62,464 bases of DNA, taken from NCBI GenBank assembly GCA_020536535.1, contig JAHLWZ010000127.1:1-62464 (forward strand). The letters run 5' to 3'. A program made the translations under genes and the position numbers. Source of the stretch: Pelomyxa schiedti. Lineage: Eukaryota > Evosea > Pelobiontida > Pelomyxidae. Shown one piece after another: positions 32,969 through 45,500 of this stretch. Positions within the stretch are counted from its first letter, which is position 1. Every line of letters starts with the position of its first letter. A model generated the notes under the pieces. That model saw nothing but the letters and a program-made list of their open reading frames with translations. It did not search any database and had not been told where the DNA came from.

Positions 32969-35900
32969 ATGATGAGTTTGAGGATCCATGTCTTGCGTGG
33001 TGTGGTTTTGGTAGGGTTGTTTCTGAATTGTGGGATCCTGAGAGGCTGTGAGGCTGGAGGTGTTGTTGGGGGCCAATGGGGCATTTGTACACTGGAGGGT
33101 CTGTTGTCTTTGGCAAAGCAAACTGTGGCTGAAATACAGCCCCCTTTTGTGCTCATGGAAAATGTGCTCCTTTTTTTTTTTTTTTTTTCCCTTTTTTTAC
33201 TGTAATATGTGTTAATACATTTCTTTCTTGTTTAGTACCTGAATGTGGCTGCTTCGATGTTTTTATTCATTGATGAAAACGCGGACACTGTGGAAGTTGA
33301 CCTGCAGAAACGATACTTGTACGACCACATCACAATCATGCCTAATAGCAGCCAAATTGCTGGAAGCGGTGTGGATCAAACCAATGATCGAACCCTTGAG
33401 GTTTTAATCACTTTTACCTGTTACTGCTTCCTAACTCAATGCAGAGTTTCGTCAGGCGAAGTGCTCTTGCTGCGGTACCAGTGAATAGGTCCGCACCCTG
33501 TGAGTGCAACCCCTATTGGTTAATGTTTCTGGAGAAGTACTACACAGGTTCCGTAATTGATTACTTTGCTCTTCTATCTTCCATTAATTTATCATAGATG
33601 AACTTCTAGGAGTTCCCTGCGAGAGTTATTGCTCTACAAGTAAGATGTTGGCTCTTGGGCGGCATTTTGGGGGAATTTATATTCCAGTATCAGTGTCAAT
33701 TGATGAGGCATTAAGAATGTGGGGAATTTCAAATGGGGATTCCATTACGTATTTTTCCAATGCTACTTGTACACACTAATCGACATTAGGACAACTGTGT
33801 ATCCCTGGAAATTGTGGAGATCCTTGGGCACTACAATTGGTGACTATATCAAGCAGCCGGATTACCAACCGCCATTCTGGCCCATGTTTACACAAGAAGC
33901 AAATCCCACAAACAAGATCATGTGGACTGATCCGTACTACAATGCACTGGGTACGGTTTTTTTTTTTTTCTTCATTTTCTCTGTTCCATCTCATACCATA
34001 CAGAACTGATGATTCAAGTTGGGAAACAGATTTATGGAAAGAATAACACATTCATTGGTGCGTCTGGAATCACTCTCTCAATGCAAAAAACTACTGCACT
34101 GATGACCAGTGTAGTGTCAACACCAGGAGGTAGTTCCCACTAAACCTAACAAATAATCGTTGACTTCAATAACGTTTCGAGGTTTTGCAATGCTTGTATC
34201 AGACAGTGGCTATGTAATCTCCTCTGACCTTTGGGCCTTTCCTTTGCTGTTTGGTTCATCTTTTAACTTCTCGGCTCGGACTATTCCATCTCTTACACAA
34301 GCACAAGCGAATTTCACTGCAGTACTTTCTTTACCCTTCCTACAAGTGCTAACCGTAAATATAGCTCATAAATGATTTGAAGGTGTATGGTTATAATGAA
34401 ATACTTTTCAATGGGACAATGTGGCTCTTTGCACACCATCCTCTTGAGTTACTTCCCTGGACTGTTGTTGTTGCTGTTCCCTCCTCTGAAATCCTTTCTG
34501 GTTTGTGCTACTTGTTTTCCATCATGAGGTGATGAAAAAAAAGGAGTGATGTTTACTGTGAACCCCACAACTGTGCAACTATCTTCCAGTGGATCAGTTG
34601 TGTTCACCATTTCACTGAATAATACGGGTGTTATCCCCGTTTATGTCACATTTGAAAATCCCTCTTTGATTTTACCAAGTAAAAGAACCCACCAAATACA
34701 TAAAATGGGACTATCTAACCACTCCAAAACAGGCAACTTTTCTGAAGATATTCTACTCCAGGGCGGGGAGAGTGTCACTCTTACCTTTCACTTCGATGGG
34801 GACCTCCCTTATTCGAATAGGTTATGGTTTCAAGTTAGAGATGCTGTCACTGCTTTCAGCTTGTGCTTTAACTCACGGTATTCTGTTCTTGTTTCTATTA
34901 CAGGTGCGTTTCTACTTGCCAAATGAAAAAATTCACTCCTAACAGCAGATTCAATGGTACTCATTGCAAGTATCTCTGTTGGGGGTGCAGTTGCATTTCT
35001 TTTCTTTGTCACAATAGTTGTACTTTTACTTGTGATTCGTCATTTCAAACGCCAGGTCTTTCCAATTTTTAAAACTGGTTTCTAAACAAATGTCTGGATG
35101 TCTCGCAGGTAGCTGTTCTTTCTCAGCCCCTTACAAGTGCCCAACTGTTCAAAACTCCAGCTGAAGCTGCAATAAAGAAACTCACTGCAATCATGAACAA
35201 AAAATCCAGTTAGTATCCTCCAAACTTAGAAGTAAACCAATATGATCTTTTTCCCCAGAGCTCGAAGCCGATGACAAACTTTCCATTGAGAAAATAATCC
35301 AGTTGATTGCCACCAATGGGCTGCACAGAGTTGATTACATTGCCCAGAAGAAAGCTTGCCTTGCAAGTCTGTGGACATTTTCTCACCTTCATCAGTTCAT
35401 GTTCAATGTCAGATTTTGATTCTGAAGTCAATGCCTACTTGATGGAACAGCTTATTTCTCCTCAAATGAAACCTGAAGACAGTGAAGAAGATTTAAAAGC
35501 ACTGTTATATGCAGGGTGTGTGCATTGGCAAGTTGCTTATAATAATTGTCTCAGAGATAACGCTTCAATTGAACCAGTGATCACCAGTAGTGTTGATGAA
35601 TGGGACTTCTCTGCCTTCGAATATTCTCCTGGTACGCCTGTTTAACTTCTCTTACATTTTTCTAATTATCACAACAAGATCAAATTCTGGGCAAGATAGT
35701 GCCCCCTATTTTCCAGAGGCACGGGTTGTTTGCCAAGTTTAACATTGAGGAAAGCACTCTGATGTCATGGTTGGATGGAGTCACACGAGGGTTCACCTCT
35801 TGATAATCTAAGCAATGAATTTTATGCTACACAGATACCTCAGCAACCCCTATCACAATGTTATTCATGCTGCTGATGTATTACAAGCCTGTCACGTTAT

Positions 35901-37323
35901 GTTGCTTAACTTGGTTAATCACGAACTCCTTTCCCCTGTGGCTGTTTTGAGTGTCTTGTTTAGCGCCATTATCCATGACTTGGCACACCCTGGAGTAAAG
36001 TATGCCCTATCTCCAGAATCTCTTCTTTTCTTTTACATTGACTGACTCGCCCAGTAATAATTTTCTTTACCGTATTCTTGATCCCTTGGCACTGACATAC
36101 AATGGAATTTCAGTACTCTTTCCAAAACTGAGTGTGCCTTGCTTAGTTTATACAGATTTTGGAAAACATGCATGTACACGAAGCTTTTGAATTAACACTT
36201 CACGGTGGCTCCAATTGGCTTTCCTTTTTTTCCCCAGTAAGGAGCTGAGGAGAAAGATTTTAGTTCATTGACCTTCAAAAAAGGACGAATTCCTGGACTT
36301 CCACAAGCAAGTAACGAGCTTGGTCCTTACCACTGAGTACCTCTATTTACCTTCTCCAAGGTAATTTATGGCATTCATTCTTTTTCCCAGTATGTCAAAA
36401 CACGTGGAGCTACTGAGTTTTTTCAAGACCAGGCAGTCTGTTGACGGCTTCAATTTATCAAACAAAGTATGTCCTCGTACTACATAATGGCCGGTGTAAG
36501 CCGACTCTGCATAGAGTGATACAAACAGTGTGCTTCAAATGATTCTCAAAATGTCCGATATTTGCAACCAAACGCGGGCGTGGAGCACTGCCTCGAGATG
36601 GACAACCCTCGTTGTTGAAGAGTGCTTTCAGCAAGGTGATCAAGAAGAAAAATACAACCTCCCCAAGTCCCCATTCATGGATAGAGACGCGCCGCACATA
36701 GCCAAATGCCAGTGCACATTTATCCAGTATGCCAAACATTCCCAACGTCCCCCCCACCCCCATCAGAACCCATTATGGGCCCACTCACCCCAAACCCCAA
36801 CAGGTTCGTTGTCTCGCCACTCCTGGAAAGCGTTTCCAAGGTAATCGACCCACGACTATCCGCCGCGATGAAGAGCAACCTGTCGTCCAACCTCACGCAC
36901 TGGCAGTCCCAGCAAAGCCAGGCGCCCACGCCCTCGCACTCGCGGCCGCACTCGCCCCCGTCGTCGTCGTCGGCGCACAACGCTCTGGCGGCCGCCACCC
37001 CGACGCACACCAACCCCGGCAGCAGCCGCACGACCCACTCGCACTCGACGACCCCCACGCACACCAGGGGGACAGTCACGCCGGCCGCGGCAGCCACGTC
37101 CCCTGCTACTTCCGCGAGGGCGGGGGCTGTGCCGATGGCATTGCAGGCGAACGCCCACAACGCCGCGAGTGCGGCTACTCTGCTGCCGGAATCGGCTGTG
37201 GCTGCCTCTGGTGTGAGTGGGAGGATTGGGACTGGGACCGGGACACACAAGAACAACAACAGCAGTGGTGGTGTACTGTCACGTGGCGCCAGTTATCTCA
37301 CCTCTGGTTCTGGGAAACACTAG
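32969..37323 (+). CDS. Receptor-type cyclic nucleotide phosphodiesterase with Cache-like ectodomain
   Basis: An N-terminal signal peptide (MSLRIHVLRGVVLVGLFLNC) precedes an extracellular sensor region. It contains YLNVAASMFLFIDENAD and, later, the Cache-type stretch IMWTDPYYNALG, then GKNNTFIGASGITLSMQ and FAMLVSDSGYVI. A beta-sandwich-like segment (MFTVNPTTVQLSSSGSVVF) leads to one membrane helix (ISVGGAVAFLFFVTIVVLLL) and a basic stop-transfer RHFKRQ. The cytosolic part is a class I PDE catalytic domain: YHNVIHAADVLQACHVML, AIIHDLAHPGVNNNFL, LALTYNGISILENMHVHEAF, MSDICNQTRAWSTASRW and SPFMDRDAPHIAKCQCTFIQ, then FVVSPLLESV. The metal-binding His/Asp set is intact, so it should hydrolyse cAMP or cGMP. 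The tail is Ser/Thr/Pro/Ala-rich. Introns are 50-90 nt; the one after the signal-peptide exon holds a T18 tract. Two adjacent Met codons at 32969 and 32972 are both possible starts. Confidence 0.82.
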
Positions 37324-37549
37324 ATATTGGTTCGAACTAATACCGCGGCACTAGAAGAAGCAAGCTTGAAGCAATGCCAAGGGCAAATGCTCAATTTGAA
37401 CCATTCCTCTGATATTCCATTACAAACCCATAGAGAAAATTGTATTAACAAAAAAAAGAAGAGGATTGTTGGGTTCTGTTTTGCTGAGCTCAAACCCAAA
37501 CTGTTGGACTTCTCAATCGTAGCGAAGCTGATTCCAAGAAATCAGAAGA

Positions 37550-38734
37550 ATGGCGTCGACGAGCACAGTGGACGCGACCAACTTGGTCAATCAGGGAGCA
37601 GAGGCGGTTGTGCCCTGTTTCGTTTATTCGTATTATTATGGGTTTTCTTTGTTTTTTTGCTTTCGTTTAACGAGGTGTAAACGCAGAGGGTGTACCGTAT
37701 AAGACAAGACGAAAAAAATGTCATCGTTAAGGAGAGATTCTCGAAGAAATACAGACACCCAACTTTAGATGCTTTGTTGACAAGGAAACGCATCAATTCG
37801 GTTTGCTTCTTATATTATTTTAAAATTTCGCGCCATAACAACCCAATCGTTAACACATAGCATAACACCACTCACCAATATGGGATTTAAAGGAAGCCAA
37901 GTGTATGGCACGAGCGAAAGGGGCTGGTGTGGACACACCCACAATTTTCCGCGTGGACAAACACACGTCCCGTTTGTATATGGAAGACATTGGAACTCTC
38001 TCAGTGAAGCTGTTCTTATGGGCCAACTGCTCCACACCCAATCCACTTGCCAGAGCCACCGCTGCTACAAGTTCCTCGGTTTGTAGTACTGGCAACACCA
38101 CTTCATCTGCTGCTGTGACCCCAAACAATTCCGCCGCCACAAATTCTAATGCTACTTACAGCCCAGGTTTGCACACAACCTCACGCAAATTCCTTTTTCT
38201 CATTTTGCGTATTAGATTGCCTTCGGATATGCCAAGATATTGGACGTGCAATTGCCTTCATGCATACTGTTGACGTCGTGCACGGCGATTTAACAACATC
38301 TAACTTCTTACTGAGAACACCAGAAAACACAATTGTATTCGAGGCCTTTCATTCCTATATTCCAGCCTCACAATTACAATGTTCGTTTCATTTTGGTGAC
38401 AAGGTTGCAATTGATTTTGGTCTGAGCTATGTTTCATCATTGATTGAAGACAAAGCTGTAGACTTGTATGTTCTTGAGCGAGCCTTCCTGTGCACCCACC
38501 CTTCATCTGGACCACTTGTATGGCTCCGTTATCAATACATGTTAATTAACCTACTCTTCTTTGTTTCGCCAATAGTTTTCACAAGTACTTGAAACATATG
38601 CTAGTCAATACAAACAAGGCCCTGCAGTACTGCAGAGACTAGAACAGGGTATGTACTTTCAACGGTTCTCAAATACAATCTTACTCTCTGAAATAGTCCG
38701 TCTCAGAGGAAGGAAAAAACTTGCTTTTGGGTGA
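37550..38734 (+). CDS. TP53RK: Bud32/TP53RK atypical kinase of the KEOPS complex
   Basis: Bud32 is the kinase/ATPase subunit of KEOPS (t6A tRNA modification). The start is MASTSTVDATNLVNQGAEAV. Next come VKERFSKKYRHPTLDALLTR and the ATP/catalytic features LYMEDIGTLSVKLFL, IAFMHTVDVVHGDLTTSNFL and VAIDFGLSYVSSLIEDKAVD. LYVLERAFLCTHP follows, and the basic C-terminal VRLRGRKKLAFG (stop 38732-38734) is diagnostic. Five or six short introns. Between the hinge and the catalytic helix there is an insertion of about 45 Ser/Thr/Ala/Asn residues that human and yeast Bud32 lack. Only 226 bp separate it from the upstream phosphodiesterase on the same strand. Confidence 0.88.
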
Positions 38735-39560
38735 TAGGTCGAGAATAAAAATCTTAAACAAAATTAGACAGTGTTTCACACTGCATTTGCAAAAAAGAGG
38801 GCATTGGCCAACTCACTGGCAAAAGCCTAAACCTGCTTTTTCCTTCAACTCTCCATGTCTCAGAACGGTGAGGGGAATTCCACCAGAAAAGAAAAAAACT
38901 AGAATACCCTCAGAGGGTGTCGGACCCACTCATTGTGTTTGGTATCATTTTCGGCTTGATTCCACTTTGGTGCATCAGTGTCTCCCCTTTTGAAGAGGAG
39001 TATCATACGAGTTACTCCAAAGTATCAATTCACAACGCCATCCGATGGTGAGGGTAATTTCTGAACCTGGGTCGTTCCCTTTTCCCGCAAAGAAATTCTC
39101 GTACAAAGTATTATGGGATGTGTGAGTACAAACACAAGCTGCTTGTTGATATGGTGTGGGGAGCATTCCCTCCCTTTGTCGGTCCCTTGGTGTTGTATTG
39201 GACACACTCCCCTTTGGTTTGGGGATCTATGATCGAGTCTGATAGGCCAATGTGGCGCTGTGGCACATTGAACTATCACTCTCCGCTTCGAAGGGACTCC
39301 TTTTCTTTTTCATTGGTTTGGGCATCCAATCGTGAGGCTTGTTGCCGCTTCTCACAACCCATAATGATCCGCGCCTGCCCGAGGGTGTAACCGAGGATCC
39401 CGAGCCCCCCACAATGGAAACACGCGGGCGGGTTGTGGTCACTCTTGTTCGTTGTTGCCGCGCTGAGTGTCGTTGAGGCACTATTGCCCAATATCTTTTC
39501 ATCGTTCCGCTGAGCGATCAGACACTCGTTCCCTTTTTCCAGAACAAACAAAAAATCAGG
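38735..39560. other. Intergenic region with a doubtful minus-strand gene
   Basis: This gap between Bud32 and the LRR-villin gene holds minus-strand frames around 39030-39575. One has a Cys pair (PACFHCGGLGILGYTLGQAR, about 39390) and a plausible 40-nt intron near 39255-39295. They could encode a small divergent gene whose start overlaps the 5' flank of the LRR-villin gene. I could not choose between frames and see no family, so I do not call it as a gene. Confidence 0.3.
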
Positions 39561-42500
39561 ATGGGGAACGATCAATCAGCGGGGGGTGGGGCTGGTCCAG
39601 GTGGCGGTGGTCCGGGCGTAAGTCCACAGACTTCATTGTACCTCGCGAATCGTAGACTAAGAGAGTATCTTTTTCTCTCTTTTTTTTCTCTGTCCCTTTA
39701 TTGTTAAATGCCTACCGACATTGCCCTCTTTTTTTTTTTTTTCCCTTGTTTTTTTCAGGGTACCAAAGGATGTGTACCAGCACGTTGCTACATTGAGCAC
39801 GCTCAGTTTGAGCTGCAACGAAATAACTTCATTGGTTGGAATTTCGAGATTGAAGTGTCTCACTTCCCTTGATGTCAGTGAAAACAAAATTCCGGAGCTC
39901 CCTTCTGAATTCTTCCAACTGAGGTGTCTGCATTTTCCATTTAAATACTTGTGCTAGCAACTTTATGTTACTGACTGTCCCCACAGAGATATCCAGTTCT
40001 TAAAATTATCTCGCAACATGTTGGCCACACTCGGTCCAATTGGGAGTTTCAAGCAACTTACAGAACTAAATGCAAGTAACAATACTATCATTTCTATTCC
40101 GGACTCCATCATTGCTTGTGAGCTACTTAAAATGCTCAATTTATCTTACAATCTGGTTTGCCTTCTTTTTACAGCCGTTTTGTTTTATTCACTGTGAAAA
40201 CTTTTTCCCCTCTACTCCCAGATCACACAAATTCCCGCTCAAATATGTTCACTGCCTTCTTTGACCCACCTGGTATTGAATAATAATGCAATTGAGAGAC
40301 TTCCTACTGAGATTGGTGTTCTGAGTGCCCTCACTCTTTTAAATCTTGCGGAGGTTGTTGAAATGAGTACAATATTGCCAATTACCTTACATGGCGTAGA
40401 ATGAACTCAGTGAGATACCTCCATCAATAGGAAAGCTGACTCTTCTTACCAAATTATACTTGGACAACAACAACCTTAATGTGATACCTTCTGAAATTGG
40501 AAGCTTGACTTCTCTTAAAGAAATTAATTTGAGGTCCAACCAGCTTGTTGCATTGCCAAGAAGTAATTTTCAAAAGTTTCTTTTTTAAACAGCTAATGAA
40601 ATTCTCTAGGTTTAACAAATCTCACCCGCCTAGAGGTTTGCGATCTTGCCGCCAATGATTGGTGTGATCCAGCTTACTTAAATGAAAATGTACTGGAGTT
40701 ATTTTCTTTTCTTCAGAGTAGGTCCAAAATTTCTCATTTTTCCCACCCTTGAGAGTATAGACAACAAGTCTTCTTACCATTTATTAGATCAAAGTGAAGT
40801 TCCTATCGTTCCCAACAAACCAAAATCGGTCGAGTTGAGGACAAAATTTTCCAGAAGAAAAGAAAGCCTTGCCTCTATTCAGACCACTGCTACGGAGATG
40901 TGATCCTCTTTTCCACAAGCTGAAATGTCTTACATCATGCAGAACAACCCCCCAAGACTTCCACATCGTGCAGCGCAAGAAGAGACTAATTCGCCTGAGA
41001 GGAGATAAAAAAATCATTCTTCACCATGTAAGTTCTGAAGTAAATAATCACTCTAGAAAAAAATGCTTATGCTCTCAGGTGGATCCAACTTACGAGTCAT
41101 TACACATTGGCAGTGTATTTATTCTGAACGTGGGATTCAAGATATTCATTTGGATTGGAGCACAATCTCCTGTCCGACAGAGAATGAAAGCGAATTACTT
41201 TGCTCAGCAGCTGGCTGCAGAAATATCCCCAAAGACCACGATTTCTACAATCGGTACTGAGTTACACAACTTCATATCTCATCGGAAATCTCAAAAAAAG
41301 ATAACACCAAGAGAGGAGTTGATGACGCTGAATTTTGGAGTGAACTTGGAACCAAAGGGCCAATCAATGATGTGGCTGAAGATGAAGAAGAAATTCTCTA
41401 TGATCTTACTTCACAGACCAAGCTTTTTACGTATTTATGTTAGTATTGTTCTACCTTCTCAACAACCCTCAGTTTCCAGGAACGTGATGACAGGCTTGAA
41501 ATCACAGCAGTGATTGGTCAAGATTTTTCGAAAGATATTTTACGCTCTGATTGTTGCTTTGTTCTTGATGATTGCATTGACGTGTACGTGTGGGCTGGTA
41601 TGTTTGCTTCTCGATCTGAACGCTCTTGGGCAATGCTGAAAGCAGAAGTAACATCCCAGTTTTTCTCCTGTTTCTTCATATTTCTTTAGGAGTTACTTGA
41701 ACATGGCAAACGTCCTCAATGTGCAGAAATCTATCTGATTATTGATGGAGATGAAGGTGAACATCTTATGTTCAAGGAACACTTCTTTGACTGGGTTGAT
41801 AACACCTGGGAGTTGACAAGTTTTCTTTCTTTTTGAAAAATTCTGGTCTAACACTACACAGAGAAAGAACTTGAAAAATTGAAGAAAGAGCAAGAGGCAC
41901 AGCAAAAAGCTTTACAAGCCCAGGTAGATGCTGTGAATAGCTTGCGTCAACCAGAGCCCCCAATGAAAACATCTCCCCGGATCTCTGTTGCAAAAGTTTA
42001 CTTCCCTACAACAAAAAGTAATGTCACTTCTAAGATTCCCTAACCCTAAAAATAATAGACCCCTGAAGCACTAGCTGTTTCTTCTCCAGTGTGTACTTCC
42101 CAAAAACGTGAGGCCTAACTCTAACTCCTTTGCTAAAAGAGTATTGAGGAAGGCACCAAGCCTACTCCATCATCATCCCAAAGCTCCAACAAGCACATAG
42201 CACCTTCAACATCACCTCCATCAGTTCCGCATCAAAGTGTATCACCATCTCCAGAACCGGCCTTCCAGCGCAACATAAGACCAGCAATTTCCCCTCCAAT
42301 TAGTTCACCTAGCCCCCCTTCCTCCTTTTATCACTCCGCAAGTTCACTTCCTCCACCACAGAGGCCTGTGCCTACCTTTGATGAAGACGATGCGTCAACA
42401 GAATCCAGTGATGTTGAGCTATCATCTGACGACTCTCTTGAAGCAGAATCGACAATAGTGCCCTCCTTTCCCTCTTTTCTTTTCTCAATAATTTTTTGTA

Positions 42501-45500
42501 AGCAGGAGTCTTCTGGGGAGGACTCCGAACCTGATTCAGCACACAGATCTCGGGTATCCGATCAATCTCTGGCGTGGCTAAAAGAGCGAGAAGCTAAACG
42601 GCTCAGAGAGGAAGAAGAAAGGAAAAAAATAGAACTTGAAGAAACTCAACTCGAAAGTGCCATCCTGTTACAACAGAAAGCAGCCGGTGTGTTTATTCAG
42701 AAGCTGGCTGAACACCCACATGAACCAGTTGCACCAGTTAAATTAAATACCACGTCTCAAGGACCCGCTTCCACTTCAACTCCCACCAGAACAGAAGACC
42801 TTACCAGCAGGGCAGAGCGACAAATGCAAGAAGTACTACGGGAAGCTCAAGCTGCAGCAGAAGCAGCAAAAAAAGCATCAGAGGAAAAGATGGAAGAGGA
42901 AAGACTGAAGCGTTTGGAGTTGCAACAAAAGCAGAAACAGGAATTTGACGACCTGCGAAAAAGGCAGATGGCAGATTTGGAGAGGCAACAGCGCAGCAAG
43001 AGGGAAATACTTGAACGACAAAGGCAAAAGCTCGATGCTGTTGACGCAGCAGTTATGAATGCAGCCTCAACCAAGAGTGGCAAAGCCGAGAGCGGCAGTA
43101 AAGTGGGTTCAACCACTGCCACTAAAGTGACAGAGACGGCGCTCCTGTTGGCAGAACAAGAAAAAAGAGATACCGAGGCCAGAGAGCAAGCAATGGAGAA
43201 GGAAAGGCAAGCCCTCATGAAAAAACACCAACAGGAGGAAGTTGAAATGCAACAAAAACGTGAAGCTCAACGAAAACAGGATGAAATGGAACAGCAAAGG
43301 CGCAAAGAGGAACTTCAACACAAAATAGAGGAGTTAGATTCACAAATCCTGGAAGAAGAAGCACGGATCAAACGTGAGAGGGAAGAACGGGCCAAACAGG
43401 CAGCACAAAAACTCAAGGAATTGGAGCGTATTCAAAATGAACAGTGGAGTGCACAACAGTTGCGGGAAAACCGAGAACTTGCTGAGGCAGAGCAGAAAGC
43501 TAAATTACTTGAAGAACAGCGTCAATCCTTAGTTCACCAAAATCAGCAAGACAGGGAAAGGATAAGTGCAGAAGCCAGAGTACAAATTGAAAAAACGGAG
43601 GCAGAAGCAGGGAAGCTACAGAAAGAAATAACTGCGGAGCAAAAGACTAAGGCGGATGCGCTATGGGCCAATGTCATGCAACGAATACAAACAGACAAAC
43701 TCCGTCAGGAAGAATTGGAACAAAAAGAAAAGCTTGTTTTGGAACAAAGAATTCAGAGTGAGCAAGAGCAAGCACAACTCCTGCAACACCAGTTAGAAGA
43801 AGAGAAACAGAGGTTGAAACAAAGGGAGCTTGAACTTGCACAAAAGAAGGAAACTGACAGGGTTCAAGTTGAGGAACACAACAAAAGACGCCTAATGGAG
43901 AAGAAAAAGCGAGAACAGGAAGCTCGCCAGAGAGCTGAAGAAAGGAAAGCAGCAACACTCAAGGAAATTGAAGCCCAAGAACAACTTATCACAGATAAAA
44001 ATGAGAAAGAAAAGTTGAAATTGGTAGCAGATCTCAAATTGCAACAAGAAGTAGAATTGAAGAGGTTACTTGATGAGCAGACAGCTATGGCGAAGGCACT
44101 ACAAGAAAAAGCTGATGCCGAACTAAGAACACAACAAGGAAAAGCAAGTGCAGAACTTGCTGAAAAGCAACTTCAACAAGCAAATCAACTCAAAGCAAAG
44201 CAAGAAGAAGACGCCAGAAGACTAAAGAGGAAGCAAGATTTAGAGGCGCAAGCACTACTGCGCGAGCAAGAAGAAAGAATTAACCGTGAAAAAATTGAAC
44301 GGGACCGTGCTCGCTCATTGATGGACCAAGAAAGCAGGGAAGCCGAAGAAAGAGAGAAAGAGCTAGTTGCAACGCGAGCACGAATAGCTGCAAAGGCAGC
44401 CTCTGGTTCACACTCACGGAGAACAGGAGGTTCGGTGAATAAACAAGGAATGGAAGAAAAGTTTGCAGCACTCAGGAATGTAAATATTTCCATCTCTGAC
44501 ATTTGACAGCAGTTCTAAAATTGTTTGCCTAGAAACCCACTACATCTGCTACCCCAACGTCACTTCCAACAGCAGAAAACAATCCAGTACCTAATCCAAC
44601 CGTTTCCGATTCGAGTGTTCTCTCTGGCGTCACCGCAGTCAAGTCCGATTATAAGTTAGCATCTTCAACAAAAGCGAGACCTCGTGGTCCATCCAAACGT
44701 TCTGCCCCCACACACAAGCCTGCCCGTGAGGTAATTCTTTTCTCCGCGTTGCTGACTTTCACATGTGCAACTAACAGCACCATAATGATGAAGTGGGATC
44801 AACTTCTCAAGATGTCTCTACTCCATCGCGTTCCGCCCCAAGGTCTGCTGCTAGTGCTCAGCTGCTTGGGGCTTATGGAATACTTTACAGTTTGAAGGCC
44901 GGTGATTCTCTTTTCCAAAAAGTGTGTTCCTTTCTTCAGTCTTTTCTTTTTGATTATTTTACAGCGTAAAACGAATTCTGAGGCACCAAAACTACCTGAA
45001 CTTGCAAATTTACTGGTAGAAGCTGTTTTCCATAGCTTTCTTCTAAATGGATTTTTTAGCCAAAAGATCTTGCAAGGTTGATACAAATCAAGGGCAAGAG
45101 GAGGCCCTTTGCCCGTCAAGTTGAATTGACATGGCACAGCCTTAATAGTGGGGACTGCTTCATTCTTGATAGCGGGAAGTATGCTAAAGTGTGTACAAAA
45201 TCCATAACTCCTCTGTTTCCCCCCTACTCTGCATTAATTGATTGGCAATGCTCAGGTATTATACCAATGGAATGGAAAAGACTCCAACCGTATGGAGAAA
45301 GGGAAAGCAATGGACCTTGCAAAGAATATCAAGGATAAAGAACGGTTTGGTGCCACTTTGTGTGTTGTTGAGGAGGGCCGTGAACCTCCTGAATTTTGGG
45401 AAATTCTAGGTGGTGCTCCAAATGGCCCCATCACTTCAGCCCTGGCTGGTGGTGATGACATCGAGGCTGAACAGAACATTTCTCAATATATAATATTGTA

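Noticed and set aside
36720-37259. Long minus-strand frame opposite the phosphodiesterase tail
   Set aside because: It is the complement of a GC-rich Ser/Thr/Pro/Ala-coding exon; no motif, and the plus-strand frame continues the PDE domain.
42847-44502. Minus-strand Ser/Leu/Phe-rich frames opposite the coiled-coil exon
   Set aside because: They are the antisense of GAA/CAA/AAG-rich codons and have no independent signal.
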